64,000 nt of DNA from Solitalea canadensis DSM 3403 (GCF_000242635.2 NC_017770.1:3918669-3982668); one strand, 5' to 3'; counted from the first letter of the stretch, positions 33,843-43,151 are shown. Numbers and translations: made by a program. Notes: generated from the letters alone by a model not told the origin.

Positions 33843-34418
33843 TTAACTGATATAATACTGAGAGATCATCAGGTACACAACCACTCCGGTTATTGTTACA
33901 TATAACCAAATTGGGTAAGCCCAACGAGTAATCTTCCGGTGTTTTGTTACTTCCATTTTTAATCCCCAGTAAAAGGATAATAATACCATTGGAAGCACCA
34001 ATGCGGCCAAAATAATATGGCTAATTAAGATTATCAGGTAAATTACACGTGATACACCTGCTGCTGTAATTTCAGAAGGATCGACTATACCATCATGATT
34101 TAAATCCCCAAATCGAGCTTCTTGCGGAGCTAACCAATGATAAGCTATATACGACACTAAAAATAAGCTCGACAAAAAGAAAGCGGTCAAGTTTAACTTT
34201 TTATGTGTAGCTATGTTCTTTTGCCTAATGAAATACAGTGACAAAAGAAGTAAAACCGTACAGGTACCGTTAATAATAGCGTTTATCTTAGGTAGTATTA
34301 AAATAGCAACCGGATCAACAGCCGGTGCCGGAAGTATTTTACGGTTCAATATAACAACTACCGCAAATACAAAAATGGATACCCCTGCAACTATTCTAAA
34401 AATTGATTTTTCCGACAT
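33843..34418 (-). CDS. DUF420 membrane protein with inserted EF-hand loop
   Basis: A 191-residue polytopic protein with about five helices (near 10-24, 46-63, 78-95, 124-145, 165-185). DUF420 proteins (Bacillus CtaM/YozB) are needed for assembly of heme A oxidases. The loop between the third and fourth helices contains GDLNHDGIVDPSEI, in which Asp105, Asn107, Asp109, Gly110, Ile111, Asp113 and Glu116 match the 12-residue calcium-binding EF-hand consensus position by position. It starts 1 bp after the SCO-like gene stop. Assembly of the heme A oxidase encoded here is the likely role. Confidence 0.85.
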   Translation of the reverse strand: MSEKSIFRIVAGVSIFVFAVVVILNRKILPAPAVDPVAILILPKINAIINGTCTVLLLLSLYFIRQKNIATHKKLNLTAFFLSSLFLVSYIAYHWLAPQEARFGDLNHDGIVDPSEITAAGVSRVIYLIILISHIILAALVLPMVLLSFYWGLKMEVTKHRKITRWAYPIWLYVTITGVVVYLMISQYYIS

Positions 34419-34419
34419 T

Positions 34420-35067
34420 TTACTTTAATTTTTTATCATCCTCTTCCCGAATCAACTCAACTGTTAATACCTTAACTTCATCCATCAACGTATCAATATT
34501 AAAACGATTTTCCATCTTATACATTCCTCGTATCCGGTGATGGCTATCAAGCATCACATATCTGCGGGCTGCAGTATACTTTTTGGTAATACTATCTAAC
34601 TGAATCTCGCTAAGTAAATACTGTTGCTTTGCAATCGCTGCCAGCGAATCTGCCGGAGCGTAAACAACTTTCCAATTATCGTTTTTGCTACTATCAGCCA
34701 ACCATTTAGTATCACCGGTATAAGTAATGAATGAAAGCTTCGGATTCTTTTTAAAATACTGAACCAAACGCCATGTTTGCTCATTCATTGCCTTATTCCC
34801 GAATGAATCATCGGTTAATAGGAAATTAGCCATTATGATTTTCCCTGTATCAGCTGCGGGATAAAAACTAATGGTGTGATAAATGGTATCCTGTATTTTT
34901 CTGCCTTTCTTAGTATGAAAAGTAGAAGCCACTTCCTTAGGTCCTAGAACCCGAAGTGGCTTGTACATATTTTGGCCTGTTTTTAACCAGAAGAAGGTTA
35001 TAGCAGGTAAAGCAAATACGAAAAACAGGATAGCCAATTTTTTCAAGAGACTACGCCTTTCTGACAT
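34420..35067 (-). CDS. SCO-like thioredoxin-fold protein without the copper-binding Cys pair
   Basis: A 215-residue protein with one N-terminal membrane anchor (about 10-28). It has the features of Bacteroidota SCO proteins at its start (YKPLRVLGPKEV, DTIYHTISFYP) and end (RRYVMLDSHHRIRGMYKME), but the CxxxC copper motif expected after the first beta strand reads NFLLTDDSFGNK, without any Cys; there is no Cys in the whole protein. It therefore cannot bind or deliver copper the usual way. It lies between oxidase subunit IV and DUF420, so an assembly role without redox chemistry is likely. Confidence 0.75.
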   Translation of the reverse strand: MSERRSLLKKLAILFFVFALPAITFFWLKTGQNMYKPLRVLGPKEVASTFHTKKGRKIQDTIYHTISFYPAADTGKIIMANFLLTDDSFGNKAMNEQTWRLVQYFKKNPKLSFITYTGDTKWLADSSKNDNWKVVYAPADSLAAIAKQQYLLSEIQLDSITKKYTAARRYVMLDSHHRIRGMYKMENRFNIDTLMDEVKVLTVELIREEDDKKLK

Positions 35068-35070
35068 ACT

Positions 35071-35418
35071 TTATTTTACTCCAAGTAATAAATGATTGCC
35101 CTCAATAATCATCAAGGAAACAAAATAGATTAAGAAAATCATCGGTAGTACAATAGCCAAGATAAGTCCGATCTTTTCAAACTTTAAGTGCATAAAGTAC
35201 GCTACGATATAAGCTGCTTTAACAATTGTTAAGGCAATATACAGGAAGTTGGCAACTTCCTGAGAAAACCATGCATGTGGAAGACAATATAACGCAATAA
35301 AGAATTCCAGTACAGTAACTCCTAACAAAATGAAGAATACTCTCCAGATCTTGCCTTTGCTCATTGTTTCGTGTTCGCCGTGATGCTCGTGAGCGATAGC
35401 GTGTTCGTGTGCTGACAT
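35071..35418 (-). CDS. Cytochrome c oxidase subunit IV
   Basis: A 115-residue protein with a His-rich N-terminus (HEHAIAHEHHGEHE) and three transmembrane helices, the size and layout of the prokaryotic subunit IV. The motif YIVAYFMHLKFE in the second helix is diagnostic of the family. It is a small accessory subunit of the heme-copper oxidase, encoded after the two subunit III genes. Confidence 0.88.
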   Translation of the reverse strand: MSAHEHAIAHEHHGEHETMSKGKIWRVFFILLGVTVLEFFIALYCLPHAWFSQEVANFLYIALTIVKAAYIVAYFMHLKFEKIGLILAIVLPMIFLIYFVSLMIIEGNHLLLGVK

Positions 35419-35445
35419 TTTATATTAAAATTCAGAGTTAACAGA

Positions 35446-36126
35446 TTAAACTAAATAGAATAAGGTAAATACGAATACCCAAACAAGGTCTACAAAGTGC
35501 CAGTATAAACCAACTTTCTCCACCATCAGGTAATGACCGCGGCGTTCATAAGTACCAGCAATTGCATTGATCAGAATAACAAGATTGATCACAACTCCTG
35601 TAAATACGTGGAAACCGTGAAAACCAGTGATAACAAAGAATAATTGCCCAAATTGAACAGCTCCGGTAGATCCATCAGCGTTCATAAATGGATTGTGGTG
35701 TAGAGTCATACCTTCATGAATAAGGTGCGACCACTCCCAAGCCTGACAGCCTAAAAAGGTAAATCCACCAATTACGGTAAGAATTAACCATTTAACTACT
35801 TCGCTTTTAGAGTTACGGTGACCAGCTTCAACAGCTAATACCATCGTAACAGAACTAAAGATGAGGATAAAAGTCATAATACCCACAAACACCAAAGGTG
35901 CTCCATGAGGTATACCTGGCGCCGACTGGAAAACTACGTCAGGATCAGGCCAGCTAAGGCTTTTAAAGCGCATTGCGCCATAAAAAATCAATAAAGCTGA
36001 AAAAGTGAAAACGTCTGATAAGAGGAAAAACCACATCATCAGCTTTCCGTACTCAACAGAAAACGGAGATTTTCCACCACTCCAAGGACCCGATTTAACT
36101 TCTTCTAATTGTGCAACAGTACTCAT
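35446..36126 (-). CDS. Cytochrome c oxidase subunit III (copy b)
   Basis: A 226-residue protein with about six to seven helices. It starts with a polar segment and KLMMWFFLLSDVFTFSALLI, and has the subunit III motifs LGCQAWEWSHLI and GFHGFHVFTGVV, then YWHFVDLVWVFVFTLFYL at the C-terminus. Subunit III surrounds the catalytic subunits and stabilises turnover. A second, shorter subunit III gene lies just upstream, as is usual in Bacteroidota. Confidence 0.92.
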   Translation of the reverse strand: MSTVAQLEEVKSGPWSGGKSPFSVEYGKLMMWFFLLSDVFTFSALLIFYGAMRFKSLSWPDPDVVFQSAPGIPHGAPLVFVGIMTFILIFSSVTMVLAVEAGHRNSKSEVVKWLILTVIGGFTFLGCQAWEWSHLIHEGMTLHHNPFMNADGSTGAVQFGQLFFVITGFHGFHVFTGVVINLVILINAIAGTYERRGHYLMVEKVGLYWHFVDLVWVFVFTLFYLV

Positions 36127-36137
36127 CGATTAAATTA

Positions 36138-36713
36138 TTAGTGGTTCAAAAGTAAAAAAACGTATAAATAAATCCATAAAATATCAAGAAAATGCCAAAA
36201 TATAGAGGCTAACTCTAATCGTAACACGTTCTTAACCTGAGCGATATTGCGATATACTCCAATCAATGCTGCGAGTAAAAATGCAATACCTGCAAAAATG
36301 TGAACTCCATGTAAGCCTGATATTACATACAAAAATGATCCTGAAGGATTACCAACAAAAAACACTTTCTCTGCAACCAATTGCTGCCATGAAATATATT
36401 GACAAACCAAAAATGCAAGCCCTAATAGCATGGTTAGCCATAAGCCTAATTTTTGACTGCCGAAATTTAATTTCTTACCCGAAAGGTATGCCCAATGCAT
36501 AGTTAAACTACTTGCTATGATTATAACTGTAGAAACCATAAACATGCTCGGCATCTCAAATTCAACCCAGTTTCCTTCAGCTCTACGAACAATGTAACTT
36601 GATGTAAATGCAGCAAACAACATAATGCTTGCTACAATGAACAACCAAAGTACAAACTTTATAGGTCTGATATTGAGTTTAGTATTTTCGGTATTCATCG
36701 CTATATTTTGCAT
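36138..36713 (-). CDS. Cytochrome c oxidase subunit III (copy a)
   Basis: A 191-residue protein with five helices. The motifs QYISWQQL, SGLHGVHIFAGIAFLL and IFWHFLDILWIYLYVFLLL mark subunit III, but it is shorter than the second copy because an N-terminal helix pair is missing. The start at 36713 immediately follows the ctaB stop (TAAGTATG), suggesting coupled translation; an alternative ATG lies at 36698. The two III copies probably occupy different positions or form a split subunit. Confidence 0.88.
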   Translation of the reverse strand: MQNIAMNTENTKLNIRPIKFVLWLFIVASIMLFAAFTSSYIVRRAEGNWVEFEMPSMFMVSTVIIIASSLTMHWAYLSGKKLNFGSQKLGLWLTMLLGLAFLVCQYISWQQLVAEKVFFVGNPSGSFLYVISGLHGVHIFAGIAFLLAALIGVYRNIAQVKNVLRLELASIFWHFLDILWIYLYVFLLLNH

Positions 36714-36715
36714 AC

Positions 36716-37621
36716 TTAAATCTTATCTACTAACATCATCACTTGAATTACCATAATATACAGAAAACCTGTAAGCATCACCTTCTTTGCAGAGACAACA
36801 TCGCAATTCTTAATTAACTTGTAAGCAGGAAATAATCCCCAAATACCCATAATGATTGCTGAAACAAGATAAATCTCTCCAACATAATTATACGTATACA
36901 GAAGGATACTTACCGGAATCTGGATAATAGAAGAAGCCATAATCCAATAAGCACTTGCTTTAGTTGTGCCCGACAGAGATGGTAGCAAATAAAAACCCGC
37001 CTTATTATAATCCTCATTCAATAACCAGGCAATTGCCCAAAAATGAGTGAATTGCCATACAAACTGAACGGCAAATAATAAGCCTGGCTCCATTCCAAAG
37101 TGATTAGCACTTGCTACATACCCTAATAATGGCGGCATTGCTCCTGGTATAGCTCCAACAAATACAGCCAAGCGAGAAACTTGCTTTAATGGCGTATAAA
37201 TAAAAGCATACGATAACAATGAGAATATTCCAAAGAACGCGGTTAAGTAATTAACTTGATATCCTAACAACAACACTCCCGAAACACCCATTACAATGCT
37301 GGCAATCAATGCTTCGGTAACCGTCATGCGACCTGATGGAAGCGGACGGTCTTGCGTGCGACGCATAAATTTATCGAGATTTCTCTCCAGTATTTGATTA
37401 AATCCATTGGCTGAACCTGTTACCAGAAATCCTCCGATGATTAATGAAATAAACTTTGACCAATCCATTACCTCAACACCTTTATCGGCGTAGAGATAAG
37501 AAATAGCAGCCGTAAACACGACCAGAGAGCTCAAACGCATTTTTACCAACGAAGCATAATCAGCGTACTTGGCAGAAATAACGGTTGATATATCGGTTTT
37601 AACTGTTTTTTCTAAAAACAC
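36716..37621 (-). CDS. ctaB: Protoheme IX farnesyltransferase
   Basis: A 301-residue UbiA-family enzyme with about nine helices. It attaches a farnesyl chain to heme B to give heme O, the first step to heme A. The motif NGFNQILERNLDKFMRRTQ followed by DRPLPSG carries the conserved Asp residues and the R-P-L-P-S-G end. It is followed by subunit III and preceded by ctaA, so heme O and heme A synthesis are made in the same operon as the oxidase. Confidence 0.94.
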   Translation of the reverse strand: MFLEKTVKTDISTVISAKYADYASLVKMRLSSLVVFTAAISYLYADKGVEVMDWSKFISLIIGGFLVTGSANGFNQILERNLDKFMRRTQDRPLPSGRMTVTEALIASIVMGVSGVLLLGYQVNYLTAFFGIFSLLSYAFIYTPLKQVSRLAVFVGAIPGAMPPLLGYVASANHFGMEPGLLFAVQFVWQFTHFWAIAWLLNEDYNKAGFYLLPSLSGTTKASAYWIMASSIIQIPVSILLYTYNYVGEIYLVSAIIMGIWGLFPAYKLIKNCDVVSAKKVMLTGFLYIMVIQVMMLVDKI

Positions 37622-37632
37622 TTTCTTCTTTC

Positions 37633-38706
37633 TTAAGCGGCAACTGTTACGGTCGCCTTAATTCTAAACAAAAACAAAATGGCCCAAACCTGAACTCCGA
37701 ACATTAAGCACCCAAAAACAAGGTGCAATGTTTGAAACACTGGAGGAAGTGCCAATTGTGCTAATACAATTCCTGTGACTATTTGTAATCCAACAAGAAT
37801 CGTATTGTAGTTTACCAACTTCACAAGTGTTGTTGATGAAACTTTTCTTAGCAAATAATATAAAAATGCAGTTAAAACAGCCACTCCTATTGCCAGTTCT
37901 CTGTGAGTAAAAAATAGTGAACCTACTCTGCTTACCCACTGATCTCGTGCGTTGTCATTTAAAACAGCAGCAATTTCGTCAATCACCTCTCTAACCTGAG
38001 TTCCTATAAGAATTTGCACAATGGTTAAGATCAGCAATAAAGAGGTTGTCCACTTTACTTGTTTAAACTTAACGCCTTCAAACTCCGAAGATGAAAACTT
38101 TCTAACCTTGGCCAACTCATATATATAAATGAAAAGAGCCAAAATTACCAAGGCAATCAGCATGTGAATCGTAACCATATAAGCTTTCAGATTACTCTCC
38201 ACTACTTTAGCCCCCATCCATCCCTGAAAACCAATAAGAAAAAGATTTAACAGACTTAATGCAAACACATTACCTTTTCCCAGTTTAATATAACTGAATG
38301 AAAAAATCACGGTTGCAATTGCGCCAAAACCTAAAAGAACACCTGCTAAACGATTTACATATTCAGTCCAGGTATGATATACATTGAATTTAGCATAATC
38401 ATGCTTGGTATATTTTTCCCAGTCGCTCGGAATAAATTCTTTGCCTGTTGTAAAATCGCTTTTAGCTTTATAAAGGGCTTCATTCCAAATTACTACGTAA
38501 CCTTTTTTGAAGAACTTCCCTTCAGAAAAAGTAAGCTCATCAATTGTAGTAGGTGGAATATAATGACCGAAACATTTAGGCCAATCGGGACAACCCATCC
38601 CAGAACCTGTACTTCTTACCACACCACCTGCAAAAATTACAAGGTAAGTGAGCACAATTGTTATAAAACAAACGGATAAGAATTTTTTTTCGGATTTACT
38701 CTGCAT
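37633..38706 (-). CDS. ctaA: Heme A synthase
   Basis: A 357-residue protein of the COX15/CtaA family that oxidises heme O to heme A. It has about eight helices, the MGCPDWPKCFG motif after the first helix, and heme-ligand His residues in VNRLAGVLLG (preceded by YHTWTEY), MVTIHMLIAL, FFTHRELAIGV and LQTLHLVFG. The extra hydrophilic loop after helix 1 is normal for Bacteroidota members. It is separated from ctaD by a hairpin (38720-38754). Confidence 0.93.
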   Translation of the reverse strand: MQSKSEKKFLSVCFITIVLTYLVIFAGGVVRSTGSGMGCPDWPKCFGHYIPPTTIDELTFSEGKFFKKGYVVIWNEALYKAKSDFTTGKEFIPSDWEKYTKHDYAKFNVYHTWTEYVNRLAGVLLGFGAIATVIFSFSYIKLGKGNVFALSLLNLFLIGFQGWMGAKVVESNLKAYMVTIHMLIALVILALFIYIYELAKVRKFSSSEFEGVKFKQVKWTTSLLLILTIVQILIGTQVREVIDEIAAVLNDNARDQWVSRVGSLFFTHRELAIGVAVLTAFLYYLLRKVSSTTLVKLVNYNTILVGLQIVTGIVLAQLALPPVFQTLHLVFGCLMFGVQVWAILFLFRIKATVTVAA

Positions 38707-38719
38707 TTCTGTATAAAAG

Positions 38720-38754
38720 TTGAGTACCTGATCAATAAATGATCAGATACTCAA
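38720..38754 (-). terminator. Strong hairpin between ctaD and ctaA, possible internal terminator
   Basis: A 15-bp stem with one mismatch (TTGAGTACCTGATCA/TGATCAGATACTCAA) and a 5-nt loop lies in the 56-bp gap, followed on the minus strand by CTTTTATA. It could partly terminate the long Act-cox transcript or protect the ctaD mRNA 3' end. Confidence 0.65.
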
Positions 38755-38762
38755 TTTTAATA

Positions 38763-40682
38763 TTAATTAGATTCCTGAGCTTTTTGCTCTTCTGAAACCG
38801 ATAAAGTTTTTGATGAATAGTGCTCATGTGTAAACTGAGCCTCATCTCCATGATATCCAAAATCATGAGGAGTATTTGAACTTACGGTTTCAGCCAATGT
38901 TACAGTTTGAGGGATGAAATCTTTTTCAGCTCCAGGTTTACTGTAATCATATGGCCAACGATAAACAGCAGGAATTTCACCTGGCCAGTTACCGTGGAAG
39001 TGCTCAACCGGAGTAGTCCACTCTAAAGTATTAGAGTTCCAAGGGTTTTGAGGAGCACGTTTACCTTTGAAAATGTTTACAAAGAAGTTATACAAGAATA
39101 AAACCTGCGCAATAGCACCTAAAATAGCTGCTAAAGTGATGAACTTATTCAATGATAACCATTTAGTGAACATTTCAAATTCAGTAAAGGTATAATAACG
39201 ACGAGGAACACCGTCTAAGCCCATAAAGTGCATTGGGAAGAATACCAGGTAAGCAGAAATAAAGGTTAACCAGAAGTGTAAATAACCTAATTTGCTATCC
39301 ATCATCTTACCAAACATTTTAGGATACCAGTGGTAAACACCCGCCAACATACCAAAGATTGCAGAACAACCCATTACGATGTGGAAGTGAGCAACTACGA
39401 AATATGTGTCGTGTAAGTTGATATCTAATGAAGGGTTTCCTAAGAACAGACCTGTTAAACCACCAGAGATGAAGAATGACACCAATCCGATAGCGAACAA
39501 CATTGCAGGAGTAAAGTGAATATTACCTTTCCATAATGTTGCAAGGTAGTTAAAGGTTTTTACAGCAGAAGGAACCGCAATGATCAACGTAGTAAACATG
39601 AACACCGAACCTAAGAATGGGTTCATACCGGTTACAAACATGTGGTGTCCCCAAACGATGAACGAAAGGAACGAAATACCCAACAATGAACCGATCATTG
39701 CACGGTAACCAAAGATTGGTTTACGTGCATTAGTAGCGATGATCTCTGAAGTAAGACCTAAAGCAGGCATAATGATGATATATACCTCTGGGTGACCTAA
39801 GAACCAGAATAAGTGCTGGAATAAGATCGGGCTACCACCTGTATTAGGTAAAGCCTCTCCACCTAAGTAAATATCAGACAAGTAGAAACTTGTTCCGAAG
39901 CTGCGGTCAAAAATCAAAAGAATTACTGCTGCAAATAATACAGGGAATGACAATAGACCCAAAACAGCAGTTAAGAAGAACGCCCAGATAGTCAATGGCA
40001 TACGAGTCATTGACATTCCTTTGGTACGCATATTTAATACAGTACTGATGTAGTTGATACCACCCATCAAAGATGAAGCGATGAACATTGCCATTGAGAT
40101 CAACCACATTGTCATACCCACACCTGAACCAGGCATTGCTTTAGGCAAAGCAGATAACGGTGGATAAATTGTCCATCCCGGACCGGCAGGACCGGTTTCC
40201 ACGAAGAATGAAGCAACCATCACAACGCTTGCCATAAAGAAGAACCAATATGAAAGCATGTTCATGAAAGGCGAAGCCATATCACGAGCACCAATTTGAT
40301 AAGGGATCAGTAAATTTGAAAAGGTTCCACTTAAACCAGCTGTCAATACAAAAAATACCATGATGGTACCGTGTATTGTAACCAATGAAAGGTAAAACGC
40401 AGGATCTAAACGCCCACCAGCTCCCCATTTGCCCAAAAGTACTTCGAACAAAGGAAACTCTTTATCAGGCCATGCCAACTGGATACGGAAGATGATAGAT
40501 AATATCATCCCGATTACACCCATAATAATACCGGTGATCAAAAACTGCTTGGCAATCATCTTGTGGTCCATACTAAAAACGTATTTCGACAAGAATGATT
40601 CATGGTGATGCCCGTGAGCATCGTGGCCATGAACATCGTGATGATGAACTGCCTCAGGAGAACTTATTGCTTGAGTAGCCAT
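38763..40682 (-). CDS. ctaD: Cytochrome c oxidase subunit I
   Basis: A 639-residue heme-copper oxidase catalytic subunit. It has the CuB and heme ligands in TIHGTIMVFF (heme a His), WFLGHPEVYI (CuB His with the cross-linked Tyr), WGHHMFVTGM (two CuB His) and HDTYFVVAHFHIVMG (heme a3 and heme a His). The N-terminus carries a His-rich tail (HHDVHGHDAHGHHHE) and the C-terminus extends by about 60 residues beyond the last helix. Together with subunit II it reduces oxygen to water and pumps protons. The GHPEVYI signature and a long subunit II indicate an A-family enzyme. Confidence 0.97.
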   Translation of the reverse strand: MATQAISSPEAVHHHDVHGHDAHGHHHESFLSKYVFSMDHKMIAKQFLITGIIMGVIGMILSIIFRIQLAWPDKEFPLFEVLLGKWGAGGRLDPAFYLSLVTIHGTIMVFFVLTAGLSGTFSNLLIPYQIGARDMASPFMNMLSYWFFFMASVVMVASFFVETGPAGPGWTIYPPLSALPKAMPGSGVGMTMWLISMAMFIASSLMGGINYISTVLNMRTKGMSMTRMPLTIWAFFLTAVLGLLSFPVLFAAVILLIFDRSFGTSFYLSDIYLGGEALPNTGGSPILFQHLFWFLGHPEVYIIIMPALGLTSEIIATNARKPIFGYRAMIGSLLGISFLSFIVWGHHMFVTGMNPFLGSVFMFTTLIIAVPSAVKTFNYLATLWKGNIHFTPAMLFAIGLVSFFISGGLTGLFLGNPSLDINLHDTYFVVAHFHIVMGCSAIFGMLAGVYHWYPKMFGKMMDSKLGYLHFWLTFISAYLVFFPMHFMGLDGVPRRYYTFTEFEMFTKWLSLNKFITLAAILGAIAQVLFLYNFFVNIFKGKRAPQNPWNSNTLEWTTPVEHFHGNWPGEIPAVYRWPYDYSKPGAEKDFIPQTVTLAETVSSNTPHDFGYHGDEAQFTHEHYSSKTLSVSEEQKAQESN

Positions 40683-40705
40683 GGTAATACTATTTTTCTC
40701 TCTAA

Positions 40706-41923
40706 TTATTTAATATTAATTGCCAATGATTTATTTGCCGCTACAGTATCTGCTTTTGTTGAATCAGCAGGAGCCGTTGCCGGAGTTGGAGCAGCAGGAG
40801 TTGGTTTTTCGTGCTTTTGAACCCAGAAAGGTTTTTGCTCTTTTAACCAAGCTCTGTATTCTTTTTCACTTACTACTTTGATTACAAACTTCATATTGAA
40901 GTGAGATGCACCACAAATCTTGTTACAGTACAATAAGTAATCAAATTTAGCATCGTTTACTTTTGAACGCATTTCATTAGTCGTAATGGTTGGAGTAAAC
41001 GTAAAGTAAGTGTTCATACCAGGTACACAGTTCATCTGCACGCGGAAATGCGGCATATAAGCTGAGTGAATTACATCTTTTGCTCCAAATTGGAACTGTA
41101 CCTGTTTATTTACTGGCAATACAATTTCTTGAGGGAAAAAGTCGTCGTGAGAAGTGCTGTCTTGATCAAACTTAACACCTAACACGTTATCACCACCAAT
41201 TAAACGATAGTTACGAGCACCTAACACATTGTCTTTACCTGCATAGCGCACTGTCCATTTAAACTGTTCTGCAACAGCCTCAACTTTAATAGTGTTCGCT
41301 AAATCGCCTGGGTACATAATGGTTGTCCAGGTTTTCCAACCAAAGAACACCAAAATACTTAATACGATAGCAGGAACCAATGTCCAGATTTTCTCTAAAT
41401 TGTCGTTGTGAGGATAGTAATAGGCTTTATGTCCTTTGCGATTTCTATAAAGGAAAACATAAAGGAATAATAAAACGTGAGTGATTACGAATACAGCGAA
41501 AGTGATGTAAAACGTAACATGCAACAGGTTATCCGTATCAACACCATGCTTTGAAGCAGGCTCTGGTAAAATCATTTTACCATGGTGAGCAAACTCCCAA
41601 AAAGCACCATATAAACCTAAGAAACCAATTGTAAGGAATAATGTTGCGTTGATTGAATTCCAGTTAATGCCTTTTTTCTTTCCGGTAGCAGAGGCTGTAA
41701 GTTCATACACTTTTAATGCACGACCAACTACACCAAGAATAAAACCGGCAGCAACAAACATTAATATGTAGAAAGCAACAGAAAGCCACATATCTGAGCG
41801 TGCAGCTGCCTTTGTAGCTTCAGCGCCAGCGTCGGTAGCTTTATCCTGCGCCATTGCTACATTAGTGATTAATGTAGCAAGAGCGGCAGAAGTAAAGAAT
41901 GTTATTTTTTTAAGTATCGACAT
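40706..41923 (-). CDS. ctaC: Cytochrome c oxidase subunit II
   Basis: A 405-residue protein. After a signal peptide (ends AMAQ) it has an extra pair of N-terminal helices (about 45-68 and 90-112) before the usual two, and then a CuA domain with the first ligand His in IHSAYMPHF and CNKICGASHFNM (C-x3-C-x3-H-x2-M). It receives electrons from cytochrome c or the Act complex. There is no fused cytochrome c domain. A proline/alanine-rich tail closes the protein. The added helices are typical of Bacteroidota enzymes that dock onto alternative complex III. Confidence 0.95.
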   Translation of the reverse strand: MSILKKITFFTSAALATLITNVAMAQDKATDAGAEATKAAARSDMWLSVAFYILMFVAAGFILGVVGRALKVYELTASATGKKKGINWNSINATLFLTIGFLGLYGAFWEFAHHGKMILPEPASKHGVDTDNLLHVTFYITFAVFVITHVLLFLYVFLYRNRKGHKAYYYPHNDNLEKIWTLVPAIVLSILVFFGWKTWTTIMYPGDLANTIKVEAVAEQFKWTVRYAGKDNVLGARNYRLIGGDNVLGVKFDQDSTSHDDFFPQEIVLPVNKQVQFQFGAKDVIHSAYMPHFRVQMNCVPGMNTYFTFTPTITTNEMRSKVNDAKFDYLLYCNKICGASHFNMKFVIKVVSEKEYRAWLKEQKPFWVQKHEKPTPAAPTPATAPADSTKADTVAANKSLAINIK

Positions 41924-41939
41924 AGTTATAGGATAACGA

Positions 41940-43151
41940 TTAGATATTTGGAATATGGTGGTGAGTACTCTCCTCGAGGTACGGATGGTTTTTAGGTGCC
42001 AAAGGTGCTTTGCTCAAACCTCTCAACATAAAGAATGTGAACAAACCTGCAAAACCGATCAAAGTACCAAACTCATAAAAACTGAATCCGCGTTCTGCAC
42101 CAACAGATCCTGGCATAACCATTAAATAATAATCTAACCAGTGGCCCACAAGGATAATGATTGCAGCCCACTTCATAGTTTTGAAGTTACGCTTGCTATC
42201 GCTGGTCATTAACATAAGGAATGGAATCAAGAAGCAGATCACAATATCTAACCAGAATAGGAATTTATACTCAGGGGTCCAACGATTCACGAAATACGTT
42301 AACTCTTCCGGAATATTTGCATACCATATCAATAAGAACTGAGCAACCCAGGTATAAGTCCAGAAAATAGTAAAACCAAACATCAGTTTACCTAAGTCAT
42401 GCAACTGACTTGTGTTAAACCAAGGTAAGTAACCATTTTCTTTTAACAGAATTGCCACTAAAGCAATTGCCGAAAGACCTGTAACCCATAAAGCTGCCAA
42501 ATTCCACCAGCCAAACATTGTCGAGAACCAATGTGCTTCAACAGACATCATTGCATCGAACGCGAACAATGGGAAAGTGAAACCAAAGATCACTAAAAAG
42601 ATAGCTGATACTTTAATACTTTGACTATAGTTGTTCATTCCACCCTCTAAGTCTTCACGTAAAGTGAATTTTCTCAAAAAGTAAACGAACGCTCCCCAAA
42701 CGATCACATATAATGCAATACGGGTAAGGAAGAATGGCATATTTAACCATGCTGCTTTACCAGCGATCAGGTGATCATAGTGAGGACTATTAGGATCAGT
42801 AATTCCTTCTGCATGCCAGTGATGATATAATTGGTGAGTATATAATCCACCAAAGATAACCGCAAACAGAATTACACCCGCGAAAGGAATAACTGTAGTG
42901 AAAGCACTTGGAATACGCAATATGCTTGTTGCCCATCCTGCATTTGCTACATACTGAATTGCAATAAACATTGCACCAGCAAAACTTAAACAAGTCATAT
43001 AGTATGCACAAACCAACAAGTTAGCCCAAGTACGTTCAGTATTTGTTGCAAAGCCAATACCTACACACACCACTCCAATAATAATTGCAGCAATGCTTAA
43101 TGTTTTGGCTTTACCTGAAAACTCAAATTGTTTTGAAAGATCTAGTTGCAT
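41940..43151 (-). CDS. actF: Alternative complex III subunit ActF
   Basis: A 403-residue integral membrane subunit with about ten helices. It belongs to the quinol:cytochrome c oxidoreductase family of NrfD-like proteins. Features include FLTRIALYVIVWGAFVYFLR, a conserved TMFGWWNLAALWVTGLSA and the region NIPEELTYFVNRW, which is typical of ActF. It pairs with ActC in the membrane part of the complex. Order and spacing (25 bp to actE, 16 bp to ctaC) place it in the operon core. Confidence 0.93.
   Translation of the reverse strand: MQLDLSKQFEFSGKAKTLSIAAIIIGVVCVGIGFATNTERTWANLLVCAYYMTCLSFAGAMFIAIQYVANAGWATSILRIPSAFTTVIPFAGVILFAVIFGGLYTHQLYHHWHAEGITDPNSPHYDHLIAGKAAWLNMPFFLTRIALYVIVWGAFVYFLRKFTLREDLEGGMNNYSQSIKVSAIFLVIFGFTFPLFAFDAMMSVEAHWFSTMFGWWNLAALWVTGLSAIALVAILLKENGYLPWFNTSQLHDLGKLMFGFTIFWTYTWVAQFLLIWYANIPEELTYFVNRWTPEYKFLFWLDIVICFLIPFLMLMTSDSKRNFKTMKWAAIIILVGHWLDYYLMVMPGSVGAERGFSFYEFGTLIGFAGLFTFFMLRGLSKAPLAPKNHPYLEESTHHHIPNI

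Noticed and set aside
40602-40660. His-rich repeats at the ctaD N-terminus as a metal-binding domain
   Set aside because: Short His-rich tails are common at the ends of Bacteroidota oxidase subunits; no structure or conserved spacing supports a separate domain.
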